Source of the DNA: Kiritimatiellia bacterium
GTDB lineage: Bacteria; Verrucomicrobiota; Kiritimatiellia; RFP12; DVOR01
Reading direction: 5' to 3'
Assembly: GCA_017558005.1 (NCBI GenBank)
Contig: JAFYWN010000030.1
Location: forward strand, 1-64,000
Length of the DNA stretch: 64,000 nucleotides
Below, one piece after another: positions 7,391 through 16,024 of the stretch (positions within the stretch are counted from its first letter, which is position 1; the number at the start of each line of letters is the position of its first letter). The notes beneath the pieces are model-generated. The model was not told the DNA's origin, ran no database searches, and saw nothing but the letters and a program-made list of their open reading frames with translations. The position numbers were made by a program, and so were the translations under genes.

Positions 7391-9325
7391 TTAGGCCTTG
7401 CCCTGGGCGACGGCGGCAAGCAAGCCACCGGCCAGGAGCAGGTTTTTCTGACGGTCAGACAGTTCGGTCATCACGTCGAATGCATTGTTATTCGTAAGAT
7501 CTTTCACGGTGGCACGTCCATCGCCTTCAATCGTGGCGCGGAGGCCTTCGATGACGAGAGCATCCCCCTGAGCCACGCGATCGTAGTCTTCAGGGTTCAC
7601 AAAGACGAAGGGGACGATACCGAAATTGATGAGATTGGCGCGATGAATGCGCTCAATGCTCTTGGCGATGACGGCGCGAACACCGAGGTACATCGGGCAG
7701 AGTGCGGCGTGTTCACGCGAAGAACCCTGACCATAACTTTCGCCGGCAATAATCACATTTGCCTTACCACTGTCACGATTGGCGCTGGCAGCAGCATAGA
7801 AAGCGGGGTCCGTGTGTTCAAAGACGTACTTGGCGTACTCGGGGATATTCGAGCGGTACTTCAAGCGAGCGCCTGCGGGCATGATGTGGTCGGTGGTAAT
7901 CTTGTCGCCCACCTTGACGGTGGCCACGCCCTGGAGCGTTTCATCCATGGGCTTGCCTGGGGGCACTTCACCGATATTAGGGCCACGCTTAATCGTGGTG
8001 GCAGACACGCCAACCCCCGCGGTTTCGCGATAGAGGAACATGCCATCATCAATCGTGAAGGCCGAAGGCATCGGCACTGCGGGCACTTCCAATTGACGAG
8101 CATCAGCAAAGGTGCCCGTGATGGCAGAAGCGGCGGCCGTTTCAGGAGAGACCAAGTAGACCTTCGCCGACTGGGTTCCCGAGCGACCTTCGAAGTTGCG
8201 GTTGCTCGTGCGCAAGCAGACGGCATTTGTCGAAGGGCTCATATGTGCGCCAATGCAGAATCCGCACGCATTTTCAAGAATACGGCATCCCGAGGCGATT
8301 AATTCACCCAAGAGGCCCTCATCTGCGAGCATCCGTACCACCTGCTTCGAACCGCAAGCAATGCCCACCTCCACATCGGGATGCACCTGCTTCCCCTTGA
8401 GGAGCAAGGCGACCGTCTTGATGTCGCGATAAGAGGAATTTGTGCAGGAGCCAATCATAATCTGATGGACACGTTCGCCCGCGTGTTGCGCCACGGTTTC
8501 GATATTACCGGGGTTATGCGGTGCGGCGGCGAGGGGTTCGAGCGTGGAGAGGTCGAGTTCCCATGTGTCATCATACGATTCATCATCGGCGATGAGTTCC
8601 ACCCAGTCCTCACCGCGACCCTGCGCTTCAAGGAAGGCCTTCGTCACATTATCGGAGGGGAAGACAGAGGTGGTCACGCCGAGTTCTGCGCCCATGTTGG
8701 TAATGGTCGCACGCGAGGGCACATCCAAGTGTGCCAACGCGGGGCCGTAGTATTCAAAGACCTTGCCGACATTTCCCTTCGAACCGAAACGGCGAAGCAC
8801 GGCAAGAATGACATCCTTTGCCGAAACGCCGGGGGTGAGTTGGCCCGTGAGGCGAATGCCCACGACCTTCGGCCAGGCGATGTTGTAGGCGCCGCCGCCC
8901 ATAGCAACGGCCACATCGATACCACCTGCGCCAATGGCGACCATGCCGATGCCACCGCCCGTAGGGGTGTGAGAGTCAGAACCGATGAGCGTCTTACCCG
9001 GCTTACCAAAGCGCTCCAAGTGGAGTTGATGGCAAATGCCGTTGCCAGGCTTGGAATAAATCACCCCGTATTTCTGCGCCACGCTCTGCAGATAATCGTG
9101 GTCATCGGCATTTTCGAAGCCGATTTGCACGGTATTGTGGTCCACATAACTCACAGAGACTTCGGTCTTTGCGCGGTCAAGGCCCATGCTCTCGAACTGG
9201 AGGTAGGCCATGGTCCCGGTGGCATCTTGCGTTAAGGTCTGGTCAATACGGATGGCGACCTCCTCCCCTGCGATAGGATTACCGGAGACGAGGTGCGCGT
9301 GAAGGATTTTTTCTGTAACGTTCAT
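7391..9325 (-). CDS. Aconitate hydratase
   Basis: The 644-aa enzyme isomerises citrate and isocitrate through cis-aconitate. Cluster ligands are visible: Cys in IGSCTNSS (~residue 292), and the CxxC of NACGFCIG (~352-355), which together hold the [4Fe-4S] centre. GSDSHTPTGGG and the C-terminal swivel-domain loop YGQGSSREHAA are also typical. The length matches the shorter monomeric bacterial aconitases, not the ~890-aa AcnA. No strong Shine-Dalgarno precedes the ATG. It lies 28 nt after pssA and 13 nt before the zinc-finger gene. Homoaconitase or isopropylmalate isomerase are less likely, because the swivel domain is fused and the motifs are aconitase-like. Confidence 0.93.
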   Translation of the reverse strand: MNVTEKILHAHLVSGNPIAGEEVAIRIDQTLTQDATGTMAYLQFESMGLDRAKTEVSVSYVDHNTVQIGFENADDHDYLQSVAQKYGVIYSKPGNGICHQLHLERFGKPGKTLIGSDSHTPTGGGIGMVAIGAGGIDVAVAMGGGAYNIAWPKVVGIRLTGQLTPGVSAKDVILAVLRRFGSKGNVGKVFEYYGPALAHLDVPSRATITNMGAELGVTTSVFPSDNVTKAFLEAQGRGEDWVELIADDESYDDTWELDLSTLEPLAAAPHNPGNIETVAQHAGERVHQIMIGSCTNSSYRDIKTVALLLKGKQVHPDVEVGIACGSKQVVRMLADEGLLGELIASGCRILENACGFCIGAHMSPSTNAVCLRTSNRNFEGRSGTQSAKVYLVSPETAAASAITGTFADARQLEVPAVPMPSAFTIDDGMFLYRETAGVGVSATTIKRGPNIGEVPPGKPMDETLQGVATVKVGDKITTDHIMPAGARLKYRSNIPEYAKYVFEHTDPAFYAAASANRDSGKANVIIAGESYGQGSSREHAALCPMYLGVRAVIAKSIERIHRANLINFGIVPFVFVNPEDYDRVAQGDALVIEGLRATIEGDGRATVKDLTNNNAFDVMTELSDRQKNLLLAGGLLAAVAQGKA

Positions 9326-9353
9326 CGGAGAATAATTATTGATTCAATGCACT

Positions 9354-10154
9354 TTAGGCGGCACGCTTGGCGAGCCAACGCTTCTTCAACGTAAACCAGA
9401 AAGGTGCGACATAAATGAAGAATAAGGTCACCGGCACGAGGTAGCAGCAGCTGACCACTGCCGTCTTCGGGCCGAGGAAGAGACCGATAAAGGCCAGCAC
9501 ACCGATAAATTGACCAATCGGCGTATTGGTCGGTTTCGGATATTTGAAAGGAGAGACTTGCAACAAGAGGCAGATGATGCAGTTGATGTACATCAACCAC
9601 GAGAGCCAACCGCCATCCTGGAGGTTCACCCATGCCGGCAGGGCGACCTTAGTGCCCCAACCATTCGGCGCATTCCAGGCTTCAATGAAGAGGATGATAC
9701 CCGCAAGGCAGAGGGCATTGACCGTAATCGGCATGCCTGTGTAACCACTCATGCCGTGGTCATCGTCCACCACCTTAAAGCGTGCCAAGCGCAAGGCGCC
9801 CGAGAGCACAATCGCCACACCCAGCAACGCACCGAGCGTGTGGATGCCTGCCCCCATCGCCGCCGTAAAATCGTGGAAGAGATAGAAGTAGACCAACATC
9901 GCAGGTGCCACACCAAAGGCCGTGATATCAACAAAGGTGTCAAATTCTGCGCCGAACTGCGATTCTGCCTTCAAGAGACGCGCACACGTGCCGTCCAGAC
10001 CATCAAGGATCATCGCGCCCAAAATCAAGACCGCTCCGAGGTAAAAATTCCCCGAAGCGGAAAACATCGTGCTTAACAAGCCGCAAACCAACGCACCAGA
10101 GGTGATCGAATTGACGATGACCTTATTGGCGGGGATTTTTTTACCTTCAGCCAT
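9354..10154 (-). CDS. pssA: CDP-diacylglycerol-serine O-phosphatidyltransferase
   Basis: It makes phosphatidylserine from CDP-diacylglycerol and serine at the inner membrane. The 266-aa protein carries the CDP-alcohol phosphotransferase motif around residues 50-75, DGLDGTCARLLK followed by FGAEFDTFVD, with all four metal-binding Asp residues present. Several hydrophobic helices follow. It is 18 nt from psd, which uses its product, and the pairing is the usual route to phosphatidylethanolamine. The C-terminus is basic (LKKRWLAKRAA). A Shine-Dalgarno GGAGG lies about 6 nt before the ATG. Confidence 0.95.
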   Translation of the reverse strand: MAEGKKIPANKVIVNSITSGALVCGLLSTMFSASGNFYLGAVLILGAMILDGLDGTCARLLKAESQFGAEFDTFVDITAFGVAPAMLVYFYLFHDFTAAMGAGIHTLGALLGVAIVLSGALRLARFKVVDDDHGMSGYTGMPITVNALCLAGIILFIEAWNAPNGWGTKVALPAWVNLQDGGWLSWLMYINCIICLLLQVSPFKYPKPTNTPIGQFIGVLAFIGLFLGPKTAVVSCCYLVPVTLFFIYVAPFWFTLKKRWLAKRAA

Positions 10155-10172
10155 GGAGCACCTCCGTTTGTC

Positions 10173-10892
10173 TTACTTGCGCTTTGCGATGATGGTTTCA
10201 CCCGCGACCACCGGATCGCCAGGCTTCACGCAGACTTCAACGCGATCTGCGGGCAACCAAATATCCATACGCGAACCAAACTTCATCATACCAAGGATAC
10301 CACCGCGCTTGACGGGTTGGTCCTGGTCAAGCCAGAAGACCACGCGACGCACCACAGGGCCCGTAATCTGCTTGTGCAAGCAACGCAAGCCATCAGCGTC
10401 TTCCACCAAAATCACAGAGTGCTGATTGTAAAGGCTGGAACGTTCGTCCATCGTGAGCAAATGCTTACCATGGCGGTATTCACAGAGCTTCACAATGCCG
10501 CCAATCGAAAGGCGGTTCACGTGCACATGGAGCGGAGAAAGGAAGGTCGAGATACGCACAGCCTTTTCGCCAGGGAAGAATTCCTTCACCACCGCGCTGG
10601 CAGGAGAGCCGTCATCTTCGGTCACATACTGCACCGAACGCACCGTACCTTCTGCACCCGAGACGATGTTTTCTTCGCCCACCGGTGCCACACGCGTCGG
10701 ATTACGGAAGAACCACAGCATGAAGAGCACGAAGAACATGCAGAGGCCAAACCACGTGTAGCCCAACCAGCACAGCCCATCAATGTGGCAAATACCGCAA
10801 CCGCCGCCCAAGCCCAGAATCAATGCCGGGAGAATCAACGTCCAACCGTTGGTGATAATCAACTGATGTTCACGCTTTTCGTTGTTGTACAT
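10173..10892 (-). CDS. psd: Phosphatidylserine decarboxylase proenzyme
   Basis: It decarboxylates phosphatidylserine to phosphatidylethanolamine. Two hydrophobic helices occupy residues ~14-60. The self-cleavage motif KFGSR lies near residue 203, where the Ser would become the pyruvoyl group of a short ~35-residue alpha chain. At 239 aa it fits the short type-A Psd family. The open frame starts two codons earlier, but GAGG lies 7 nt before the ATG at 10892, so I prefer that start. It is first in the minus-strand run psd-pssA-acn and has a good promoter upstream. Confidence 0.94.
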   Translation of the reverse strand: MYNNEKREHQLIITNGWTLILPALILGLGGGCGICHIDGLCWLGYTWFGLCMFFVLFMLWFFRNPTRVAPVGEENIVSGAEGTVRSVQYVTEDDGSPASAVVKEFFPGEKAVRISTFLSPLHVHVNRLSIGGIVKLCEYRHGKHLLTMDERSSLYNQHSVILVEDADGLRCLHKQITGPVVRRVVFWLDQDQPVKRGGILGMMKFGSRMDIWLPADRVEVCVKPGDPVVAGETIIAKRK

Positions 10893-10923
10893 AATCATTC
10901 CTCTTCAAAATGACGAACCCATC

Positions 10924-10936
10924 GGGGACAATCCCC
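10924..10936 (-). promoter_or_regulatory. Small hairpin in psd 5' leader
   Basis: GGGGATTGTCCCC on the minus strand forms a 5-bp stem with a 3-nt loop between the inferred transcription start and the psd ribosome-binding site. It may be only a stabilising hairpin. Confidence 0.3.
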
Positions 10937-10950
10937 AACTGTCATCTTAA

Positions 10951-10979
10951 AGTGTAGCAAATAGATGGACTGAACGCAA
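10951..10979 (-). promoter_or_regulatory. Promoter of the psd operon
   Basis: On the minus strand TTGCGT (10979-10974) and TACACT (10956-10951) are separated by 17 bp, with TGC directly before the -10. The 5' leader to the psd ATG would be about 50 nt. Confidence 0.72.
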
Positions 10980-11017
10980 GCAAGGATGTGGCAGATAGCA
11001 GACGTGAGTGGGCGCGA

Positions 11018-11130
11018 TGAGAAGTAAGGAGGGTGGAGGGAGAGATGTGGGGCTCTTTAGGGCCTTCCCTCCGGAAGGCGCGGTCGTGTGGCGCGATGCA
11101 CCACGCCCTGTGATAATGCAGTGCGGGTGC
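11018..11130. repeat. Family-B repeat, copy 1
   Basis: It is about 90% identical by eye to 11333-11449. It contains the hairpin GCCTTCC-ctcc-GGAAGGC (11062-11079), a second stem GTGTGG/CCACGC (11086-11091 with 11101-11106), and the string TGTGATAAT at 11109-11117. The second stem is kept in both copies by a G-U to A-U type change, which hints that an RNA or single-strand structure matters. Confidence 0.75.
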
Positions 11131-11189
11131 ACTGCTACTCAGATGAATCAAGAGCAGCTCAAGCTGCCCCCTTTCTCCTCGTTTCACAT

Positions 11190-11320
11190 ACGCGCCTTTT
11201 TACCCGGCCGGGGGGCATGCCTCTTAAAGCAGTAAGAAGGAGTGCATGTAATCAGCCTCACCACGGGCTGACGCCCGATGAACGGACGGAGCGCACGCGC
11301 TCCTTCTGACATGCGCCTGC
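11190..11320. repeat. REP-like repeat, copy d
   Basis: This copy matches 1882-2008 including the flank cctcttaaagcagtaag. The core is ccacgggctgacgcccgatg followed by aacggacggagcgcacgcgc and tcc. It lies about 9 kb from the transposase, between psd and the TatD-family gene. Confidence 0.75.
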
Positions 11321-11332
11321 GGCGCGGTAAGG

Positions 11333-11449
11333 TGAAAGAAGTAAGAAGGGAGGAGGGAGAGATGTGGGGGCTCTTTAGGACCTTCCCTTCGGAAGGCACG
11401 ATCGTGTGGCGCGGTGTACCACACCCTGTGATAATGCAGTGCGGGTGGT
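11333..11449. repeat. Family-B repeat, copy 2
   Basis: Partner of 11018-11130. It has the hairpin CCTTCC-cttc-GGAAGG at 11381-11396, stem GTGTGG/CCACAC at 11404-11409 with 11419-11424, and TGTGATAAT at 11427-11435. The last motif is a fair extended -10 placed about 36 nt before the TatD-family ATG, so this copy may supply that gene's promoter. Confidence 0.75.
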
Positions 11450-11470
11450 TTTGTGTTATCCTATGAGGTG

Positions 11471-12250
11471 ATGCAGTTATTTGATGCCCATCTTCATTTA
11501 TTTGATCCACGAGTCACTCCTGTGCGAGCGGCGTTTGAGTCCTTTGCGCAAGCGGCGGGGGTGGTGGCGTGTATTGGCTGCGCGGAGCATCCCACTTTAT
11601 GGAACGCGCCCATTGATAGCGCCCTCTCTGTGGTGCGCGCGTATGGGATTCATCCGTGGTATGCGGACGAAGGCCTGGGCGCTTTAGGAGATTTACGCGA
11701 GCGCCTGAGTGCCGACCCCGCGGCGATTGTGGGGGAGATTGGGTTAGATGGGATCCGTCCGACTTCAGACAATGGCGCGGCACAGGTGGCGCTCTTTCGC
11801 GCGCAACTCGCCCTTGCGGCAGAATTGAATCGTCCCGTGGTGCTCCATGGAGCGCGCGCGTGGCAGGCCCTCTTTCGTGAATTGACGCCATGGGTCGCCC
11901 GCCTTCCTGCGATTCTCCTCCACGGGGCGACCTTTTCACCCGAAACCCTCCGCCTCCCCCTCTTCCGAAAGGGGAATTTTTGGATTAGCCTCGGCGGCGC
12001 GGTGGTTAATCCCAAGGCGCGGACGGTTCGGGCCCTTGCAGCAGCCCTGCCTGCGGAGCAACTCCTCATTGAGACCGACGCGCCCGACCTCCTCCCCTAT
12101 GGCGCGGAAGGTTTGGGCGAAGCGCGCCTCAATCACCCAGGAAATCTACCCCTTATCGCAGAGGCTGTGGCGCAGCTACGCGGGTGCGATGTGGCCACCC
12201 TTGCGGCACAAACCTTCACCAACGCACGTGAATTTGCCGAAAAACGTTAA
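11471..12250 (+). CDS. TatD-family metal-dependent hydrolase
   Basis: The 259-aa product is a TIM-barrel amidohydrolase of the TatD type; relatives are 3'-5' DNases or deacylases. Metal ligands are visible as DAHLHL at residues 5-10, GEIGLDGI, VVLHGA, ILLHGAT and ETDAPD. The open frame begins at a GTG (11453), but the family start M-x-x-[FI]DAHxH and the ATG at 11471 agree. The GAGG in front of that ATG is unusually close (2 nt), so the GTG remains possible. It is alone on the plus strand, directly downstream of family-B repeat copy 2. The true substrate cannot be told from sequence. Confidence 0.87.
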   Translation: MQLFDAHLHLFDPRVTPVRAAFESFAQAAGVVACIGCAEHPTLWNAPIDSALSVVRAYGIHPWYADEGLGALGDLRERLSADPAAIVGEIGLDGIRPTSDNGAAQVALFRAQLALAAELNRPVVLHGARAWQALFRELTPWVARLPAILLHGATFSPETLRLPLFRKGNFWISLGGAVVNPKARTVRALAAALPAEQLLIETDAPDLLPYGAEGLGEARLNHPGNLPLIAEAVAQLRGCDVATLAAQTFTNAREFAEKR

Positions 12251-12289
12251 ACAATCCATGCAAATCGTGCCCCTTTTCGCATAAAAGGT

Positions 12290-12318
12290 TTGCGTCGCTT
12301 CCTTTTTTAGGCTATACT
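12290..12318 (+). promoter_or_regulatory. Promoter of the nucleotidyltransferase gene
   Basis: TTGCGT (12290-12295), 17-bp spacer, TATACT (12313-12318). The leader to the ATG is about 58 nt, with AAGGAG 9 nt before the start codon. Confidence 0.75.
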
Positions 12319-12382
12319 ATCTAATAATTGTACGAGACGAGACGTACAGTACTGTTGATTTCAACAAAAGGAGTTCAGCACA

Positions 12383-13306
12383 ATGCAAAAGAAACCTACT
12401 CTCTTGATTCTCGCTGCTGGTATGGGCAGCCGTTATGGTGGTTTGAAGCAGATTGACCCCGTGGGTCCCTCTGGCGAAACCATCATGGACTACTCGATCT
12501 ATGACGCCATTAAGGCGGGCTTTGATCGCGTTGTCTTTATCATCCGTAAGGACTTTGAAGAAGCTTTCCGCGAACAGATTGTGGCAAAGTACGAAGGCAA
12601 GATTAACATTGGTCTCGCATTCCAGGATCCGATGGACCTCCCCGAAGGCTGCACCTTCCCCGAAGGTCGTGAAAAGCCCTGGGGCACCGCACACGCTATC
12701 CGCGCTGCACGCAATGTGATTGACGCCCCCTTCGCCGTGATCAACGCCGACGACTTCTATGGCGCAGACGCCTTCAAGCAGCTCGCGAAATTCCTCTCCA
12801 CCGTTGACACCGAAGCGGCAGATCCCAAGCCCTTCGCAATGGTTGGCTACCGTTTGGACCAGACCCTCTCCGAAAATGGCACCGTGGCACGCGGCATTTG
12901 CGAAGTGGCTGACGACGGCAAGCTTATCGGCGTGACCGAAATGACGAAGATCGCCTGCAAGGAAGACGGCACCATCCAGAACGAAGAAGACCCCGAAAAT
13001 CCTGTGGTGCTCACCGGTGATCGTCGCGTCTCCCTCAACCTCTGGGGCTTCACCCCTGCCCTCTTCGACGGCATGGAAGAACGCTTCACCACGTGGTTCA
13101 AGGAAAACGAAGGCAAGCTCAAGGCCGAATGGTACATTCCTTTCTACGTGGACGAACTCGTCAAGGGCGGCAAGGCCACTGTGGATGTGCTCCCCACCAA
13201 TTCTTGTTGGTTCGGTGTCACCTACCGTGAAGACAAGCCGGTCGTGGTGAACGCCATCCAGAAGATGGTTGATGCTGGCGAATATCCCGCTAAGCTCTGG
13301 GAATAA
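12383..13306 (+). CDS. Sugar-phosphate nucleotidyltransferase family protein
   Basis: This 307-aa protein belongs to the NTP_transferase family. The N-terminal signature LILAAGMGSRYGGLKQ binds the NTP, the sugar-phosphate region follows (KPWGTAHAIRAAR), and INADDFYG is the metal-binding Asp site. Members join an NTP to a sugar-1-phosphate. The exact nucleotide and sugar are not readable, and divergent members act on other phosphorylated substrates. It has its own strong promoter and a clear terminator, so it is monocistronic. A phosphohexomutase lies convergently downstream and could supply a sugar-1-phosphate. Confidence 0.85.
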   Translation: MQKKPTLLILAAGMGSRYGGLKQIDPVGPSGETIMDYSIYDAIKAGFDRVVFIIRKDFEEAFREQIVAKYEGKINIGLAFQDPMDLPEGCTFPEGREKPWGTAHAIRAARNVIDAPFAVINADDFYGADAFKQLAKFLSTVDTEAADPKPFAMVGYRLDQTLSENGTVARGICEVADDGKLIGVTEMTKIACKEDGTIQNEEDPENPVVLTGDRRVSLNLWGFTPALFDGMEERFTTWFKENEGKLKAEWYIPFYVDELVKGGKATVDVLPTNSCWFGVTYREDKPVVVNAIQKMVDAGEYPAKLWE

Positions 13307-13324
13307 GTCCTACGCGATAACCAA

Positions 13325-13360
13325 CAAAAAAGCCACCTTCGCGGTGGCTTTTTTGTTTTT
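13325..13360 (+). terminator. Rho-independent terminator
   Basis: GCCACC-ttcgc-GGTGGC stem preceded by an A run and followed by TTTTTTG TTTTT. It sits just after the nucleotidyltransferase stop. Confidence 0.88.
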
Positions 13361-13401
13361 AGTGCGCGATATGAACCTCGTCCTATCGTGCTTTTCATGT
13401 G

Positions 13402-13424
13402 AGCGGGGCGCGCATCTGCCCCGC
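13402..13424 (-). terminator. Probable terminator of the phosphohexomutase operon
   Basis: GCGGGGC-agatgcgc-GCCCCGC forms a strong GC stem immediately after the mutase stop on the minus strand. There is no U tract, so Rho-independent action is uncertain. Confidence 0.45.
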
Positions 13425-13434
13425 TTGAGACAGC

Positions 13435-14799
13435 TTATTCATTCGCCAATGCGGCGGCTTTCGCCGTGGCAATGAGCGTCTCCAACCGCGCGGCGTCCTG
13501 CGTTTCGCCGGCAAGGCGGAGAATGGGTTCGGTATTTGAGGCACGAACGCCAAACCACGCATCTGCCCAGTCCAGACGGACGCCGTCAAAATCGGCGCGC
13601 GTTTGGGGTGACCCCATGAGGGCGGTTACGGCGGCTTCCACGCGCGCCACAGCTGTGGGACGATCCGCCACGCCGTGGACATTTACCTCGCCCGAGCGCA
13701 CATAGCGATCGATAATGGGCGAAAGCACCTGCGAGAAGGTTTTGCCCTGGCGCTTCGCATCCGCGACAATGGCCAACAGGAAGAGTGCGGCGAGTTCACC
13801 GCTATCACACCAATGGAAGTGACGGAAGTAGTAATGCCCTGCCACTTCACCCCCACAGAGACCGTTTTGTTCACGCAGAGCGGTCTTGGCAAAGGCGGCA
13901 CCCACGCGCACCATGAGCGGTTCGAAGCCCGTCTCACGCAAGACCTCAATCACGCCACGAGAGGTGCGAATATCATGCACCACCACAGGAGCCATCCCCT
14001 CCACAGGGAAGTGTGCACGTAACCAATCGGCAAACAAGGGAATCAAAGCATCTGGCGGCACGAATTCACCGCGTTCATCCACACACATGACACGGTCCGC
14101 ATCACCATCAAAGATAATGCCCACGTCCAATCCCCGCTCACGCACTGCGGCGATGAGCTGAGCGCAGTTTTCGGGTTCGAGCGGATTCGGGCCGTGATGC
14201 GGGAAGGCGCCATCGGGGGTGGCATTCATCAAGACCGATGCCGTGCCGAAGAGATCGGCGGCAATCACCCCAGAGGCGCCATCCGAACAGTCCACTGCGT
14301 AATTCAGGCCCGCAGTATCCCCAGCAAAGGAACGCAACCACGCGACATACTCTGCACGATAGTCAGCAATCGTCACAGCACCCTTCACCTCAGCAACCGG
14401 CGGCAATGCGTCAGATTCAATCCACGCCTCCACCTCACGCAAGCCCAAGTGATAACCGCACGGGCGCGCCTCAGCTTTGGAGACCTTGAGGCCGTTATAC
14501 TCGGGCGGGTTGTGCGAGGCAGTAATCATCACCGATCCGCCAAAACCCTTCGCAGCGGTAAAGAAATAGACCATCGGCGTTGTGGCGAGGCCCATATCGG
14601 TCACATCGGCACCAGCCTCCGTAAGCCCGCGAATCAATGCGTCACGCAAGGCATCAGAAGACGTGCGTGCATCGCGCCCAACCAAGATGGACTTCGCGCC
14701 GAGCATTTTGGGGAGGCAACGCCCCACGCGGTAGGCCAAGTCATCGGTTAATTCCGTGCCGTAAATGCCTCGAATGTCATATGCCTTAAATGCAGTCAT
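13435..14799 (-). CDS. Phosphomannomutase/phosphoglucomutase
   Basis: The 454-aa enzyme moves phosphate between C6 and C1 of a hexose, giving the sugar-1-phosphate used for nucleotide-sugar synthesis. The active-site Ser loop TASHNP lies near residue 95, the Mg-binding loop DGDADR near 231, and the sugar-binding GEVAGHYYF further on. The start has GAGGAGG 6-7 nt upstream. It is third in the unit rph-methyltransferase-mutase, 23 nt from its neighbour. Mannose versus glucose specificity cannot be decided. Confidence 0.92.
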   Translation of the reverse strand: MTAFKAYDIRGIYGTELTDDLAYRVGRCLPKMLGAKSILVGRDARTSSDALRDALIRGLTEAGADVTDMGLATTPMVYFFTAAKGFGGSVMITASHNPPEYNGLKVSKAEARPCGYHLGLREVEAWIESDALPPVAEVKGAVTIADYRAEYVAWLRSFAGDTAGLNYAVDCSDGASGVIAADLFGTASVLMNATPDGAFPHHGPNPLEPENCAQLIAAVRERGLDVGIIFDGDADRVMCVDERGEFVPPDALIPLFADWLRAHFPVEGMAPVVVHDIRTSRGVIEVLRETGFEPLMVRVGAAFAKTALREQNGLCGGEVAGHYYFRHFHWCDSGELAALFLLAIVADAKRQGKTFSQVLSPIIDRYVRSGEVNVHGVADRPTAVARVEAAVTALMGSPQTRADFDGVRLDWADAWFGVRASNTEPILRLAGETQDAARLETLIATAKAAALANE

Positions 14800-14822
14800 G
14801 ATTTCCTCCTCGCTTTAGATTA

Positions 14823-16010
14823 TTACTCCACGTGGCAGAGCAAACCTTTTAGGTAGAGCCCCTCGGGGAAGGTCAGCGCCTCCACATGGTCAGGCGCCTG
14901 ACGCAATTCCTGTACAATGCGCAACGTACGGCCAGCATCGCGTGCCGCCTCAGCCACGACCGTGCGGAAAAGTTCTGGCGTAATCGCACCCGAACACGAA
15001 AACGTGGCGAGCCAACCGCCCTTCTCCACCAATTTAATCCCGATCAGATTCACATCCTTATAGCCACGCAAGGCCTTCATCGTCTGGCTGCGCGTCTCTG
15101 CGAATTTAGGCGGGTCAAGAATTACGAGACCAAACGAACGGCCACGATCGCGGAAGGCACGGAGTTCGTGGAAGACATTGCCTTGAATGAAGGTGGCCGA
15201 ATCCTCTGCAAAGCCATTGAGAACCGTATTGGCGCGCGCCTGTTCCAAAGCGGGCGCAGAGATATCCACATGCGTTACGCTCTTGGCGCCCGCCTGCTGG
15301 GCCGCAATACCAAAGCCCCCTGTGTAAGAAAAGGTATTTAACACATCGCGACCTGCGGCATAAGAAGCCACAATACGTCGGCTATCGCGTTGGTCAAGAT
15401 AATACCCCGTCTTGTGCCCCTTCCGCACATCCACGCCAAAGCGCACCTCGCCCTCGTGAATAATCACGCGTTCGGGAGGTTCTTCACCAGCGAGTAAGCC
15501 CGTCTCCTGTGGCAAGCCCTCACGTGTGCGTCCATCCACATCGCTTCGTTCGTAGAAGGACTTCGCGCCCGTCAATGCCATCAAGGCGCGAACCACCATT
15601 GGCTTGGCCCATTCTGCACCCGCCGTTGCGAACTGCCCTGAGAGCACGTCGCCGTAGCGATCGACCGTAATGCCAGGCAAACCATCTGCCTCTGCATTCA
15701 CAATGCGTAAAGCATTGGTATTAAAGCGTTCAGCCATGCCCTCACGCACCGCAAGCGCGGCGGCGAGCTTTTCATGGAAAAAGGCCTCATCAAGAGGGTC
15801 TACACTTCCAAAACGCCACATGCGCACGCGGATTTGTGATTCGGGCGACCATGCGCCCACGCCCAAAGGTTCACCCGAGGCGGCGCACACCACAACGGGT
15901 TCGCCCACGGCAGGCGTGCCAGAGACCGAGTCGATCGCACCCGAAAAAATCCACGGATGGCCCTGACGCGTGGGCCGATCACGTTTGGGTTTTAAGGTAA
16001 CCGTAAACAT
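14823..16010 (-). CDS. RlmI-like 23S rRNA methyltransferase
   Basis: The 395-aa protein has an N-terminal PUA-like RNA-binding domain (RPTRQGHPWIFSGAI), a linker domain, and a class I SAM-dependent fold. FSYTGGFGIAAQ is the SAM loop, LDPPKFA (~residue 298) is motif IV, and TFSCSG (~335) carries the Cys expected for m5C chemistry. E. coli RlmI methylates C1962 of 23S rRNA, and the same site is likely but not provable here. A GTG precedes the chosen ATG; 16010 gives MFTVTLK, typical of the family. It lies 14 nt after rph. Confidence 0.88.
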   Translation of the reverse strand: MFTVTLKPKRDRPTRQGHPWIFSGAIDSVSGTPAVGEPVVVCAASGEPLGVGAWSPESQIRVRMWRFGSVDPLDEAFFHEKLAAALAVREGMAERFNTNALRIVNAEADGLPGITVDRYGDVLSGQFATAGAEWAKPMVVRALMALTGAKSFYERSDVDGRTREGLPQETGLLAGEEPPERVIIHEGEVRFGVDVRKGHKTGYYLDQRDSRRIVASYAAGRDVLNTFSYTGGFGIAAQQAGAKSVTHVDISAPALEQARANTVLNGFAEDSATFIQGNVFHELRAFRDRGRSFGLVILDPPKFAETRSQTMKALRGYKDVNLIGIKLVEKGGWLATFSCSGAITPELFRTVVAEAARDAGRTLRIVQELRQAPDHVEALTFPEGLYLKGLLCHVE

Positions 16011-16024
16011 CACTAAAAATCCTC

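Noticed and set aside
5593-7497. Plus-strand open frame of 634 codons over the Arg-rich protein
   Set aside because: It is antisense to the repetitive Arg/Pro codons; the minus-strand gene has a good Shine-Dalgarno and a recognisable finger.
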